DNA from: Molossus alvarezi
Taxonomy: Eukaryota > Chordata > Mammalia > Chiroptera > Molossidae
DNA: 64,000 nucleotides
Assembly: GCA_037176705.1 (NCBI GenBank)
Contig: CM073886.1
Location: 20,755,501-20,819,500, forward strand
Direction: 5' to 3'
The notes beneath the pieces were generated by a model. The model made no database searches. It saw nothing but the letters and a program-made list of their open reading frames with translations, and was not told the origin of the DNA. A program made the position numbers and the translations under genes. Positions 1 to 12,122 of this stretch are shown here, piece after piece; position 1 is the first letter of the stretch; every line of letters starts with the position of its first letter.

Positions 1-682
1 CCAGCAGTGTTCTCAGCTCATTTCATCCCCACTTCACTGATGGGAAAACTGATGCACAAAGTATCACGTGACTTGCCTGGGCCTCACATCTACTAAATAA
101 ACTGGTGAAACACACAGTACACCCAACAGTGCAAAAGCTACAGAGAAAAGGCAAGCAGGGGAGGGGAGTGTGGGAGAGGGGCTGCATTTTTAAAGCAGGT
201 GTTCCCAGGTGAGCAGCTGGCCATCCTCCCCCTTACCCAGTCAGTACCCCCAGGTTCCGAAGAGTGCCCAGCCTGGAGAGAGAACCCAAGGCCTAAAGGT
301 GGGAAAGCTAGGAAGCCACTCCCACCCTGCCTGTCCCCAGGGAAGGGTGTGTCAGCGGGGCCTTTACCCTGGGAAAGGGCAGAGAAGGGGGCCTCAGCCC
401 AAAATAGCCTGGGAATTTTCCACAGGCCATGCAGGTCCTCCTGGACAGTTCTGAGAGCTCCAGGGAGGAAAGCCTTGGTAATAGTGCTGTCAGTCATTCA
501 CACTTTAGTGAGAGGGAGTCGGCAATTCATTTCACAAGGCTCCATTCTTGGTAGCTTTATAACCCTTCAGGGCAATAAAATAGGGGAACAAGAGCTAGGT
601 TCAAGTTGGGAGCTTCATTCTTAGCATGGTTCTCACCAAAGTTAAACCTCTCCAAGCCTTTCTTTTTAAATCCACCTGAGGA

Positions 683-944
683 GCCCTGGCCGGTTTGGCT
701 CAGCGGTTAGAGCGTCGGCTTGCGGTCCAGAGAGACCCAGGTTCGGTTCCCGCTAAGAGCATGTACCTCGGTTGCAGTTTGTCCCTAGCCCTGGTTGGTC
801 GTGCGAGTGGCAGCCACTCGATGTGTTCCTTCACATCGATGTTTCCCTCTCTCTCCTCCTCTCTCTCTCTCCCGCTCTATCTGAACAAAAAAATGGAAAA
901 ATGTCCTCGGGTGAGGATGAAAAATAAATAAATAAATAAAAAAT
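683..944 (+). repeat. VES SINE, full length
   Basis: A tRNA-derived head beginning GCCCTGGCCGGTTTGG is followed by the VES body (CATGTACCTCGGTTGCAG), a CT-rich stretch, the conserved end ATGTCCTCGGGTGAGGAT and an AAATA tail. A perfect 15-bp target duplication, AAATCCACCTGAGGA, flanks it at 668-682 and 945-959. The identical duplication and near-consensus sequence suggest a young insertion. Confidence 0.95.
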
Positions 945-960
945 AAATCCACCTGAGGAT

Positions 961-1177
961 TTATTTATTTTCAGATAGAATGGGAGGGAGGGGTAGAGAG
1001 AGAGAGAGAGAGAAACACCAATGTGAGAAAGACATACTGATTGGTTGCTTCCCACATGACCCCGACCAGGGCCAGGGACAAACCACAAACTAGGTATGCG
1101 GCCTTGACCAAAATCAAACCTGTGACTCTTTGATCCACGGGCTGACACTCTAACCACTGAGCAAAACTGGCCAGGGC
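961..1177 (-). repeat. VES SINE, reverse orientation
   Basis: Reading the minus strand gives GCCCTGGCCAGTTTTGCTCA, the tRNA-like head, then the VES body and a GA/CT tract, ending in a TTTATTTATT tail on the plus strand. It directly abuts the target duplication of the plus-strand VES at 683-944, so the two are tail to tail. It is more diverged than its neighbour. Confidence 0.9.
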
Positions 1178-1424
1178 CAAGCCTATTTTTTTTTATTTCT
1201 AAGCTCCCATTCTGAAAAGTGGGAGTGTTTCAAGGCTTCCATGGGTTTGTGGCTAGGGAGGGCCATGGCTGGGCATCATGTTCAGATACCTCCCAGCCCC
1301 AGGACCAAGCCACTGCTGGCAAGTGAGGATGAGTAGTAGCCTACACAAAGGGAAGGGGATAGAGCACTGAAGAACCTGTCATGAGGGGCGGGGCATTGAA
1401 AGTGTGATGTCCACTCTCCACTGA

Positions 1425-1560
1425 CTTCTGTGTCAGGCTCTGTACCAGCATTTACATACATTAATTAACTAGATTCACCCCACATCAGCCCCACAGGGAA
1501 GGCACTTTTATCGTCCCCATTTTACAGATAAGGAATCTATAGTACAGTCGGAATGATTTA
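1425..1560 (-). repeat. MIR fragment
   Basis: The stretch contains CCCCATTTTACAGATAAGGAA, preceded by a sequence about lowest-order tissue of the MIR 3' half (ACATTAATT...CCCCACAGGG). This is the diagnostic MIR core in reverse. The copy is old and its limits are approximate. Confidence 0.55.
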
Positions 1561-2534
1561 AGCCAGCTCTTCTTACACTTTAGTCAAACCACAAATCTCT
1601 GGGGATGATAAAATGCGTACTCTGATTCTGAAGATCCGGGGCTGAGGCCTGAAAGTCTGCACTCCCAGGGAGGCAGATGCTGCTGGACCATGGAACACAA
1701 AGCAGGGTGGGTTAAGAGATTTTACCACCTGTCAGACAGTGTAAGAGGGTGGAAGGGAGATGGGGGTGGGGGGAAGAGGGGGGTTGAAGCTCTATGAGTC
1801 ACAAAATTACGCTGGTGTACCTGAGATCCTGGCCTGTAAACTGAGGCAGAAATACCCTCCTTCCTCTCCCCTCTCTTCCCCACCTCCAGCCCAGATGAGC
1901 CCCAGCCTGGCAGAACTGAGGGATTGAAGGCCTGGGGGGGTGGTCAGCTGAGGTAGAACAGAGGGGCCCAGGAAGCCAAAGAGGCCCACAAAGAGTCCTA
2001 CTCCCCTCCATTATTCCAAAGAGAGCCAGACTCTGGTGAGGGAGGGGCGGAGTGGAGGAATGGAGGGGGTGAAAGGAGGGAAAGGCAGAAGCGGGATGGG
2101 GGAGTCAAGGGGAAGAGCGGGGAAGGGGGATGGAGTAACATGGAGAAAAATACAAATAGGGCAGGAGGGTGCAGCCCCAGCGCCAGCCTCCGTGTCAGGT
2201 GGGTGGATGAGAGCAGCTGAGCCCCATTCCAGGCCCAGCCCAGCTGGAAACTGCTTGCCGGCCCCGACCCGAGTGCTGGGAAGAGGTCTGAAAGCCCGAG
2301 CCCTCCAGCACTGCCATCTGACCATCCCTCATTAGCACTCCCACCCAGACCCTCCAGGAGATGGTCACCCATCTCCCTAACCACCTGGGACCCAGCACAG
2401 CCCAGTTCAGCCCTGACGGCCCCTTCCGGGAGAGCCCAAGCCCTTACTGATAACTAGAAGCCGGCTCTGCACCCCCAGCACCCCCACTGCAAGCACTAGC
2501 GTATTCCATCCCTGCCTCCTGGGCCCTGGCAGCA

Positions 2535-2665
2535 GACCTGAGTTTCAGGCCTGACTGCTCTTCACGCCTTCTGTAACCCCTGGCAAGTGATCTCACTCCT
2601 CCACACCTCAGCTTCCTCATCTGTCAAATGGGACAGTAATAGTGGCAGCCTCCCAGGCCCAGGGA
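2535..2665 (+). repeat. MIR fragment
   Basis: CCTGGCAAGTGATCTCACT is followed by CTCAGCTTCCTCATCTGTC and AAATGGGACAGTAATAGT, the MIR core in sense orientation. The limits are approximate. Confidence 0.6.
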
Positions 2666-3639
2666 CCTTGTGGAGACCTGATGGTACGGTGCCAACTACA
2701 ATGGGCTGTGTCAACAATAGTTAAACCACACATGGTGGAAATATCAGGCACAGGGCCATCTAGAATGATCCCTCCCATTCCTGTCCCTGCTGATGGGACA
2801 CAAACCAAATTCCCTGACTCTGTTATTCAGCCAAAGAAAAAACGAGTCCCTTCCCAGGGGAACCCATCTTCAAACCCACCCCCAGACCCCAGGGCACAAC
2901 CTGGGCCCAGATCAACTCATTGGGACCCCCCACCCCAGGATTTACCAGGCCATAGTTCCATGACCCTGTCTTGCCCTGGAGGGGTTTCTGGGCCACTTAG
3001 GGGTGGGGGGAGGCCAGAAAGGTCAGCACTAAGAACCCAAGGTCATCAAGGACCCCTGGGAGTAGGGGAGGAGCAGAGGTGGGGAGGCCCCTGGCCTGGC
3101 AGGATCACTTCAGGAGTGGGGAAGTCATTCTTGGCAGAGGGACTTCAGGGGCAAAGGCCCACAGGGAGGAAGCAGGCGACACAGAGAAGTGGGAAAAATC
3201 CAGGTGGAAGACAACAGAAAGCTCTGTTGAGAAGTTTGGCACTTAGACAACAATGGCGACATCAGTGGACGACTTTAAGCCTGGGGTTGATTTGAACAGA
3301 TTTTCACAAGTTTCCCCTGGCGAACGGACGGGAGGGGCAAGACTGGGAGCTAAGAGACTGAGAAATATCAAAATAGCAAGTAAAAATTGTAACAGTCGCT
3401 AACCTTTCTCCTGGCACTGAGTCAGCCATGTCCCTTTATTCTCACACGACGCGTTACTATAGGAAAAGTTATATTCCCAGTCCACGGAAGAGGAAACTGA
3501 GGCTCAGAGTGGCCTCTTAGTTTGCAATGAGACACCCCCGCCTATGAGAACGGAGGCCCTGCCTGGAGCGGGCTGATCTGCGCTACCCCCACCCCAATAC
3601 ACACATCCAGTCCAACCCCAGAAAGGCAGTGGGGGTCAG

Positions 3640-4760
3640 GGGCTTTCTTTTTTTAAATCAAAACAGAACAGTTCACTTCCGGCCTGCAAACCGGCTGCCA
3701 GCGAGGCCAGCAGGGAGGGAGGCTGCGGACGCGGATGAAGTTTGCCGCTGCGCCTGGGGGCTCCCCACCCCGGCCGCAAACACACTCGATGAGCGCCTGG
3801 TGATTCCTCCTCCCCCAGAGGCGGCCAATCGCGCGGCGCCAGGAGGGCTCCCCCACCTCCCCCGCCGGGCCTGGCCCAGGTCTGGGAGCCGAACCCACAG
3901 CTGGCGCGGCCGCCTCCACCTCCGGAGCGGCGCCCTCGCCCCTCCGCGTCTCGCTCCCCCGCACCGCGCGTCGCCCCGTCCACGCTCCAGCGCACCGACG
4001 AAAGCGAGGGGAGGGGATAAGGCGGCGAGGGTAGGCTCCTTGCAGGCAGAAAACAGGTGGCCAGGCGGGAAGTGCTGCCGGACGTCCGCTCCCAATCCCT
4101 CCAGCTGCTGCCACACCCACCCTCCCCTTGGGGGAGTGCTCGCTCTCCCCAAACAGGCCTCGGCGACCGGGATGTTTCCTAGGAGCCTAGAGTCCCGGCC
4201 CGCAGCCCCCTGCCGGCGAGCTGGAAGACCCTGCAACAGGGGGTTGAATGGGAGCAGTGGCGCAGAGGAGGTCCCATCCCGGCTGCTTCCGGGCCTACGG
4301 TCGGGGGCACCCCACCACACCTTCCTGGGGTCCCCGGAGAAAGTCCTTACCCCGCGATCCGCTCCGCTCCGCCAGCGGCTTGGCTCCGACTGCTCCAGCT
4401 ACACAGGGGAGGGGGCGTGGTCCGAGGGGCGGGCCCGCTGAGGACCCGCCCCACGAGCTTCCAGCCAATGGAGCGGGAGCCGGAGCCGGGGACGACGGGG
4501 GTGGGGGCGGCGCGGGCGGCGCGGGTGGCGCGGGCGGGGACAGCCCCGACGGACCTTTGTGTACGCGCGCAGGACTGGCGGGAGCGCACGGCCCGAGGGG
4601 AACACGGCTTCTAGCCCAGCGCGGGGGCGGGGGCGGGGGCAGGGCCCGCCTGTGTAGCACCCACGGGCAGAAAACTCCCTTGAAAAGTGGAAAAATCCGG
4701 TCTTCGCGCCCGTGCAGAACCCTCCTCTAACCCACCGGGTCCGGTCCGGCCTCCACCTGA
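3640..4760. promoter_or_regulatory. CARHSP1: CpG island; probable CARHSP1 promoter
   Basis: GC content and CpG density rise sharply over about 1.1 kb, with several GC boxes (GGGGCGGG near 4425, a GCGGGGGCGGGGGC run near 4620-4641), CCAAT boxes at about 3826 and 4464, and no obvious TATA box. A good minus-strand splice donor (CGGG|GTAAGG; exon side ends at 4351) would fit a short non-coding first exon transcribed leftwards. In human the neighbour on this side of USP7 and LITAFD is CARHSP1, transcribed in the same direction as USP7 with its start about 20 kb from the USP7 3' end. The spacing here is similar. The gene name is inferred from synteny; no CARHSP1 codons are visible in the window. 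The long open frames in this island on both strands are explained by the lack of A/T-rich stop codons. Confidence 0.7.
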
Positions 4761-5174
4761 CCTTCGCTTCCGAATCCGAATGAGCCTGGGGCGCTCTGGG
4801 AAAGAGACCAAGGAATGACCAGGAGGAACGAAGAGAGAGGCCGAAGGAAAACAAACAAGCAAAGAACAGAAGGGAGGAAAAGAGGGTTCCGGGGAAAGGA
4901 ACCAAAATAGAAAAGTCAAAGAAAAAAAAACGAGGGAAAACCGCTGATTTTTTCTTCTATGGTTGTTTTTGGTTCGTTTTGTTCTTAGTTTCCACTCTGT
5001 CCATGAGTCCTTTGTCTCTGCAGATAAATGATGTTACTCTTGTTTCACAGGAGAGGAAACTGAAACACAAAGAAAGAGGTGTCCTAGCCCCAGTCACAGC
5101 AAGTCCAAAGCACCCCTGAATGCAGTCAGCCCTGAGCCTAGACTGGTAAAGCAAGGGCAGGGTAGTGGGGCCAC

Positions 5175-5435
5175 AGGGCAGGAGTGGGGATGGCACTGGG
5201 TCTCTACAGGAGCCCACCAGCTCTGCCTGCCACTCACGTCCCTCGCTCTCCCTCCCCCTCAGGAACTTGCAGACCACTGAAGACAAAGTGAGAAGACAGC
5301 CGTCTACAAGCTCCCTCCAGAGGAGCCGAGTTGGCCAGCACCTTGATCTTGGACTTCTCAGCCTCCAGAACTGTGAGAAATACATTTCTGTGTTTTGTTA
5401 TGGCAACCAGAAGGAACTAAGGCTGTCCCTTTTTC
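5175..5435 (+). repeat. MaLR LTR remnant (MLT1-like)
   Basis: The segment CTTGATCTTGGACTTCTCAG, then CCTCCAGAACTGTGAGAAAT and TTTTGTTATGGCAACC, matches the 3' portion of MLT1/MST-type solo LTRs of the ERVL-MaLR class. It is an old non-coding fossil with no gene content. The 5' limit is uncertain. Confidence 0.65.
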
Positions 5436-5924
5436 TTCCTTCTTCCCCCAGATCCCTTCTCAACTAACTGAAGCCTCTCAGAATTTCAAACCCTCTTTGG
5501 TACAGTACTGGTCTGCAATCATTCACTGGACGTGTCGTCCATGCCAGGCTCTGTGTTGGGCACTGAGCACCCAGAAGTAAAAAGTGCCCACCCAGTCCTC
5601 ACCCTAGGGGAGTTGCAGCCTGGTGAGGTGGCAGACAGGTTGATAACTGATAACCAATAACCAGGGTGTCATGTGGTAGGCTGGATAAGCCTGCATAGCT
5701 CCATGAGTGTCCCACCCTCAGGCCCATCAGACAAGCCTGGTCTCAGGGAGGAGTTCTCTCCCAAATTGCCATGGCTTAAGCCTCCTGTAGCCAGTGACAT
5801 GAGTCCACCATGTTGGCCCTATCTGATAGCACTGGCCAAGGGCAAGACTTTAAGCCAACAGCTTATGAAGAGAGCTGGCCTAAATATTCTGCCCAATGAG
5901 GATTAATCAGCCAGTCAGCCAGCC

Positions 5925-6260
5925 AGCCATCTGACAAATATTTATTGCACCTGAGCTCTGTTCCAAGCCCTGGACGAAACAAAACTCATGTTGGCCCTGT
6001 GCCTTGGAGTAATTACACTCCTAGGGAGGGCAGATGTTAAACCAGTAATCACACAATGGTATAAAATCCCTCTGTACCCACAGCAGGGACAATCATGGTG
6101 CTGGAGGAGCCAGGAGAGACTTCTCTGGAAAGTGCTAATTGACCTGAGATCTTCCAGAAGATCAGGAGTTAAACAAAGGAAAGGACATTCCCAAGAGAGG
6201 TTACAGAGAGCATGTACAAAGGCCCTGAGGTGAGAGAGACCATGTAGGATGAGATGGCAG
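5925..6260 (+). repeat. L2/MIR3-type fragment
   Basis: ACAAATATTTATTGCACCTG followed by a 'large-type intervals' L2 pattern (TTCCAAGCCCTGG..., CCTTGGAGTAATTACACTC) and a MIR3-like body suggests an old CR1/L2-derived copy. The assignment is by pattern only and the limits are rough. Confidence 0.4.
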
Positions 6261-6328
6261 TTGCCAAAATGGGCTAAATGTATGGGACTCAATAAGGGAG
6301 TTTCATCTTTAAGAGTGATAGCAGGCAT

Positions 6329-6539
6329 GCCCAGCCGATGTGGCTCAGTGGCTGAGCGTCAACCCATGCACCAAGAGGTGGTCGGTTTGATTCCCGGTCA
6401 GGGCACATGCCCACGTTGTGGGCCAGGCTCCCAGTGGGAGGCATGCAGGAGGCGGCCAATCTATGTTCTCTCATCGATATTTTTCCCCCTCATTTCCACT
6501 CTCTCTAGGAATCAATAAAGAAAAGAAATTATAAAAAAG
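6329..6539 (+). repeat. VES SINE, older subfamily
   Basis: The tRNA-like head GCCCAGCCGATGTGGCTCAG is followed by TTCCCGGTCAGGGCACATGC and an AATCAATAAAGAAAAG tail. The flanking 18-bp target duplication AAGAGTGATAGCAGGCAT (6311-6328) recurs at 6540-6557 with one mismatch. The body differs from the 683 copy and represents a different VES subfamily. Confidence 0.93.
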
Positions 6540-7764
6540 AAGAGTGATAACAGGCATGATATGGAGACTTCTCCATCCAAAGTGTATCTCCCATCAACCT
6601 CCTGTCCCCACTTCTCACTGTGACTTGGGTCTCTATTGTCTCACCAAGGGCAGTGGCCTCCACTCATCCCTCTGCCTCCCCCTAATTTCATACCGAGACT
6701 CCAATTTTCTGTGTAACAGCTAGAATGATCTTTCAAAATTCCACCACGTTTAAAGAAAAAAAAAATACTTATGCTACTTATTAAACAGTAAGTCAGACTT
6801 TATCCAGGACCATCACAGTGGGTGTAGGGAGCACTGCAAAGGGGTTTAGCAGTAAGGGAGAGATTGCACTCAACTCCAAGCACAACAAGGAAAAGTGGGG
6901 ATTTGTACCCAAGCAGTGGGGTGGGGGGATTACTAAGAGGAAAGATTCTGGCTAAATTGGGCTAGCAGGATTCTTGCAGAAGGCAGGCCAAGGTGATCAG
7001 ACATCACCTGGGGGCTGAGCCGTAGGAGCTGAGGAATTTGGTCAAATATCGAGGGTGATCAGATATTGAGGGTGAGGGATTCTGGCCAAACCAACTTGAC
7101 AAGATTCTTGCTAAAACCGTACTCTACCAGAACAAAGACAGGAGCCCAAGGTCAAGCCCAGTCAAGCAGAGGGCTCAGAGGAGCCTAACTAAAGTTTGGT
7201 CAAGGAGAGATTCTTTAAAAAAGAAGAAAAGAGAACTTTGTCACCATGTCCCTCCTGTGCTCAAAACCTTTCAGTGACAACTTATTGCCTTTAAATAAAA
7301 TCCCAACTCTTCTGCTGTAACACTTCAGCAGAACACTATTGAATAAAAGAAAACTCCAATAAGAAGCTTATGTGAATTGGAGAGTTATAGCTCTGTCATG
7401 TATAAGAAAACTGAAGTTGCTATGTCTCAGTTGATACAACGGGTCTGTAGTCCTCAAAACTTGATGTCTCCTATATTCATGTTCCATCATCCTTTAACAT
7501 TTGTCTTCTAGCCTCAGGGTTGTCTTATGGGGCCAAAACAGCTGCTGGAGCTCCAGCCATCACACACCAGCATGCTTATTGAGTGGGGAGAGGCAGAAGA
7601 GTGTCTTCTCATCTTTCAAGTCTCAACATCATTGTCTAGAGGAGCCCCACCGCTCTCGGGGCTCCCCTGAGAGTTCTCATCTAAATCTCTCATTATTTCG
7701 TCTACCAGTTCATTTTCTATCTCCCAGTAGACCATAACTCTGGGAATACAAAACTGTCTGTCGT

Positions 7765-8018
7765 ACCCTGGCCAGTTTGGCTTAGCGGTTAGAGCGTCGG
7801 CCTGTGGACCAGAGAGTCTCAGGTTTGGTTCCCACTAAGGGCACATACCTCGGTTGCAATTTGTCCATGGCTATGGTTGGGGTCATGTGGGTGGCAACCA
7901 CTCAATGTGTCTCTCTCACATCGATGTTTTTTCCTCTCTCTTCCTCCCTCTCTCCCTCCAGCTCTATCTGAAGATAAATGCAAAAATGTCCTTGGGTGAG
8001 GATTAAAAAAACAAAAAA
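7765..8018 (+). repeat. VES SINE
   Basis: The head CCCTGGCCAGTTTGGCTTAG, the TACCTCGGTTGCAATTTGTC body, the CT tract and the terminal AATGTCCTTGGGTGAGGATT with an A-rich tail are all present. A short AAAACTGT repeat on each side may be the target duplication. Confidence 0.92.
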
Positions 8019-9009
8019 CTGTTGGGCTTAGCATGTACCTCCAGGGCCCAGCCCTGCACAGAGTCCCTGTGAGCAGTCTTGAATCAGTGACTGAACACAC
8101 GGACGGATGAGATGAATGGGTGCATGAGGCCATTTCTCACAGACCCCTTTTCTCGTCTTCTCCAAACACACAGAAATGCTGATGTGGGAAATGGGAGTGA
8201 GTTTGCCCTGCCCCAGAACTTCCAGGAGGGCTTCCTGTAGGAAATGCCAAATGGGGTCTTGACAGGTGGGAAGAGCATTCCAGGCAGGGGATCAGCACAA
8301 CTGAGGCCCACCTCTCATCCTCCCTCCTCCCTACCAGCTAGAGGGTGATGCCACCCCCAAGGCCGTGTTTGCAATGTGATCGGGCCTCCATAGCCTCCAG
8401 ATGACTCGGGGGCACTCCTGGCATGGAAAACAAGAGGCCATGGTTATGAGGGTGATGCAATGCTGGGCAGTCTTACTTAACAAAGGATCACTCACACATA
8501 AACACTTCCAGCACCCCTCCCTACACTCGCAGTGGAACACGTCCTGGAGCTGTCTCCCTGCCCCACGCGGGCGCAGGCTCCCCCGTGATCAACATCCCCA
8601 CCAGACGGGAACACGTGCTTCCGTGGATGAATCCACACCGACACATCCTGCCCCGGCACCTCAGGCATGCCCACCTGCTCCACTGCTTCCTGTGCAGCTG
8701 CTGGGGGTTTTGCCCTGCTGCTAAGTTGGACCAATATTCTGGGGCACTTCCTGTTTCCTTCTAATTCTTTCATCATTTTGAGAAGCCACTGTATTTCTGG
8801 AACATATTCTGGTGAGTGGTGGTGAGGAGGGGCCCATCCAGCTGTGCTGAGGTAGGTGTGCAGGCTCTGGAGACAGACGGCGAGTGACAAGGCTCCACCA
8901 ACATCCAGATCCAGGGGAACTCTTCCCGGGATGCCTCAGGGGACCCTCTGCCCAGCCAAAGGTGGTGCCCCTCCAATCGGTCTGTCCCACCCATCCCCCA
9001 TTGTCATCA

Positions 9010-9145
9010 TTTCACCCTTCCCCGTAGGACCCTGTCTGGCACCTGCTTCCCTCACTAAAATGTGAGCTCCCCAGGGCAGGCACCTCGTCTGCCTCGCTTG
9101 GTTTCCTATGCCTGATGCATGCTAGGTGCTCAATAAATACATGCT
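9010..9145 (+). repeat. L2-type 3' fragment
   Basis: The run CTCCCCAGGGCAGGCACCTC followed by GCTAGGTGCTCAATAAATAC is the typical degenerate 3' end of an L2 element. Limits are approximate. Confidence 0.55.
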
Positions 9146-10204
9146 GAGGAAACGAGGGCCTATCACTGATGAGGGACCAGGCAAATCACTCCGTTTCCCC
9201 TTCTGTAGAATGGTTCTAGAAGAGCTTACAGTGTTGAGGGAGCTGAAAACGTCACCCTGGGCCCGGTGGGGAGGCCTGTGGAGGCAGGGGGTGGGGGTCC
9301 TACCCTCTGGGCAGCTGGCTGGAGCTGGGAAAAGATGGGCCCAGGAGTTACCATGTGAACACACACCACACACAGATACTGCCCCTGTACATCCCTCCCA
9401 CATGGACACACACACATCTCCCCACACATGTACCCACCCCCATGCAAACACCACAGGTGGAAACATAACTACACCCTCCCATCACACAGCTTCCTGGGTC
9501 CTCCCCAGACCCCGAGGGCTTCCCCAGTCCAGAAACAGTACCCCCTCCTGGGGTGCTGTGCAAGAGTTCTGATTGGGGGCGCTGGCCGAGAGTTCTGAGG
9601 GCAGGGGATGGGCTGCAGCTGCCAGGGACGAGGTAACTGTCACCCTCCTCCATCTAGGTGCCTGCTGTCCAGGGAGAGGGCTTCCATGGCCCAGGAGTGA
9701 GAACTGCCTTCATTCCTGGCCCCTGAGCAAGCAGTGGGGCTTGGGGTGAGGAGCCTGCAGCAGCCAATGCCTCCCACACCGGCCCCTCCCAGCTCACCAC
9801 AGCTGGGAGGGAGAAAGCAGGCACGGTGGGTTGGCAGAGCTGGGAATTCCACCGAGCATGACCCAGCAGCACCCCGCCCAGGGCTCCAGGCTCCCCGTGC
9901 ACCTGGAGCAGATGGATCTCACTGATGGGCAGGAAGAGAAGGAAGAGAAGGCTCTGGAGAAAGCCCAGGCCTCTCAGCCACCCAGCCCCCCTCGCCACAC
10001 ACTTGCCCAATAATTACAGTTACAAGTCATCCCTCTGGATTCCTTCCCCCTTATTATATCGCCTCCCTCAGAGCTGGGCCCTTCTGGGAAGAGAGGATGA
10101 GCAGGAAGGAAAAAATGTCCCATCTCATTTTTTCCTTAAGCAGCCCAGCTTCAGAGTCTTCATTAGCACAGGGCTAAGTGCTTTATATGGATTTCTTTCA
10201 CTCA

Positions 10205-10320
10205 TCCTTCACTCAAAAAATCTTTATTGAGCATTTTCTATGTCCCAGCACTGTACTAGGTACTGGGGAGAGAGCTGTGAACAAAATCGATGAGGATCTG
10301 CTCCTCATGGAGCTGACGTT
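10205..10320 (+). repeat. L2-type fragment
   Basis: TCTTTATTGAGCATTTTCTA and TGTCCCAGCACTGTACTAGG match the common L2 3' region. The copy is old and the limits are approximate. A reverse MIR core (GGAGGAAACTGAGGCCTG) follows near 10670-10740. Confidence 0.5.
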
Positions 10321-11927
10321 TTAAGGGTAATGGACAATAATCGAGTAAACTAATACATGAACCAGTTAATTTTAGACAGAAGCAACTGTTGTTAAAATTG
10401 AACCAGTTTGTATGGTAGAGTATGGCTGGCTCCTCTTGCCAAGAAATCTTCACCAGCCCTCCATTAGGAGTGGCATGTGAGCTGAAGTTTCACGATGAAA
10501 TGAACCATGGAATATCTTGGGAAAGAGCATTCCTGGCACAGGAACAGCATGTGCAAATGCCCAGGGGCAGAACAGAACAAACAGAAAGTAGGCATGTGTG
10601 AAGGATCAGCCAGCAAGGTAATTCTCATTACATTTCATAACATTCTAAGTAGGAAGGTTTATTTTAGGTCCACTTGGCAGCGGAGGAAACTGAGGCCTGC
10701 CTGGGATCACGCAGCTGGGGGTGACAGAGCCCATGCTTAGACCATCTTCTTTCTCCTCTATGCCAGGCCTTATTTGGGGGATGCAAAGGTTTAAAACAAA
10801 CAGTTAACAACAAAACAGTCTTCCAGGAGCCCTGAGCCTCCGAGAACTGATCCTCACAGAAGAGGCCCAGGAAGAGCCCAGTCAGGTCTCATGGCTTCCC
10901 CAAAGGCCCTGCGTCTCGGTGCAGAGAGACCGGGGTCTAACCTGGCTCCCCCACAGTCCTGCAGTGCGGCTTTATGCTGGCCTCAAGCCTTCTTTTGACT
11001 TCTTCCAGCCTGGCCTGAAGGAGATTGAGTGAAACAGAAGTCCTCAGCCTCAGGACAGGGTAGGGACACCCTTAAAGGGAGAGGGACAGGAGAGGCCCTG
11101 CTGACTGGATCCCTGCTCAAGATGGGACCCTCTCAAACCCCAAAGTGATGAGGCGAGGCTGATTCGCGCAGTCTGGTGCTGCCCCCTGGTGGCCGTATCT
11201 GGAACGGTCGGGCGCCCAAGCGCATCGTCCATCAGCCACTTCATTCACACTCAGTGTTCCATTCAGTCACGGCAGGCAGCATCCCAACACTGGGTTCGGA
11301 GGACCATCATCCTCAAAATCCCCAAAGAAGGCAGTTTCCAGCCCCATCCCAACATGTGTAACCTCAAGTCTATACTAGGACCTCGGGCCCTGGGGTGTGA
11401 TATCCAGGGATTTGACGCTGAAAGGGGTGGGCCAGTGATGAGTGCATCATGCAGCTGGTTCCTTCGTTCATTCACACACAGAACCTATGTTTATGGAGCA
11501 CCTTCTCCATGCCAGCGCCGGGGGAAACAGTAGGCACCAAATCTCAGACACCAGTACATAACTGGGCGTGGACACCGTGGGTATTAATGAGGAGGTGGAG
11601 AGGTCAGAGGGTGAGCTGAGAGAGGGGTGCTGCTGGAACCAGGCATTTTATTCTCCAGGAAGACAACACCTTCGTGGGAATTAGGAAGGGGCTTCCTCGG
11701 GACACTTTCCTCCCCCCCAGCTGAAAAGCGGTTTTAACGGTGTCTGTGATGTAAGCGGCACCTGCCACGCCGGCCACACCGGCCCGCACACTGGTTCTCT
11801 CCCTTCGCAGATGGCACCTTCACTTGGTCAGACCGCACAGCTTAGCCTGCGCTGGAACTTCAGATAAAAAGAATCACAGACGACGTGCTATTTTAGGTCA
11901 GGTTTCCTTTGCTAAAATCATTTTTCG

Positions 11928-12122
11928 AGCCCTGGCTGGTGTGGCTCAGTTGGTTGGGCATTGTTCCAGGTTGCTGGTTTGATTCCTGGTTGGGACGCAT
12001 GCCTGGGTTACAGGCTCAATCCTCAGTAGGGGGCAAGCAGGGGGCGGCCCATCCATGCTTTGCTGTTTCTCTCTCTTCCTCTCCCTTCCTGTCTCTCTAA
12101 AAATCAATAAAAAATATTTTTT
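11928..12122 (+). repeat. VES SINE, older subfamily
   Basis: The head GCCCTGGCTGGTGTGGCTCA, then GGTTTGATTCCTGGTTGGG, the GGGGGCGGCC motif and a CT-rich end with an AATCAATAAAAA tail mark an older VES subfamily. It sits at the edge of a degraded L1 sequence. Confidence 0.92.

Larger units (their letters stand above)
1..3639. other. Gene-poor left flank, presumed intronic
   Basis: I see no exon that I can recognise here. The stretch holds a tail-to-tail pair of VES SINEs (683-1177) and MIR fragments near 1425-1560, 2535-2665 and 3470-3540. By synteny it would be the first intron of CARHSP1, transcribed leftwards from the CpG island, but nothing in the sequence itself proves that. The open frames here lie over repeats or GC-rich DNA. 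Confidence 0.5.

Noticed and set aside
2642..3295. A 217-codon open frame on the plus strand
   Set aside because: It begins inside a MIR fragment, has low-complexity composition and no recognisable domain or splice context.
1..3639. CARHSP1 coding exons
   Set aside because: I searched the minus-strand frames for the cold-shock domain and the Ser/Pro-rich N-terminus and saw neither, so only the promoter region is proposed.
3629..4730. Long overlapping open frames on both strands (up to 270 codons)
   Set aside because: They lie in a CpG island where stop codons are rare, overlap each other in several frames, are Arg/Pro/Gly-rich and match no family that I recognise.
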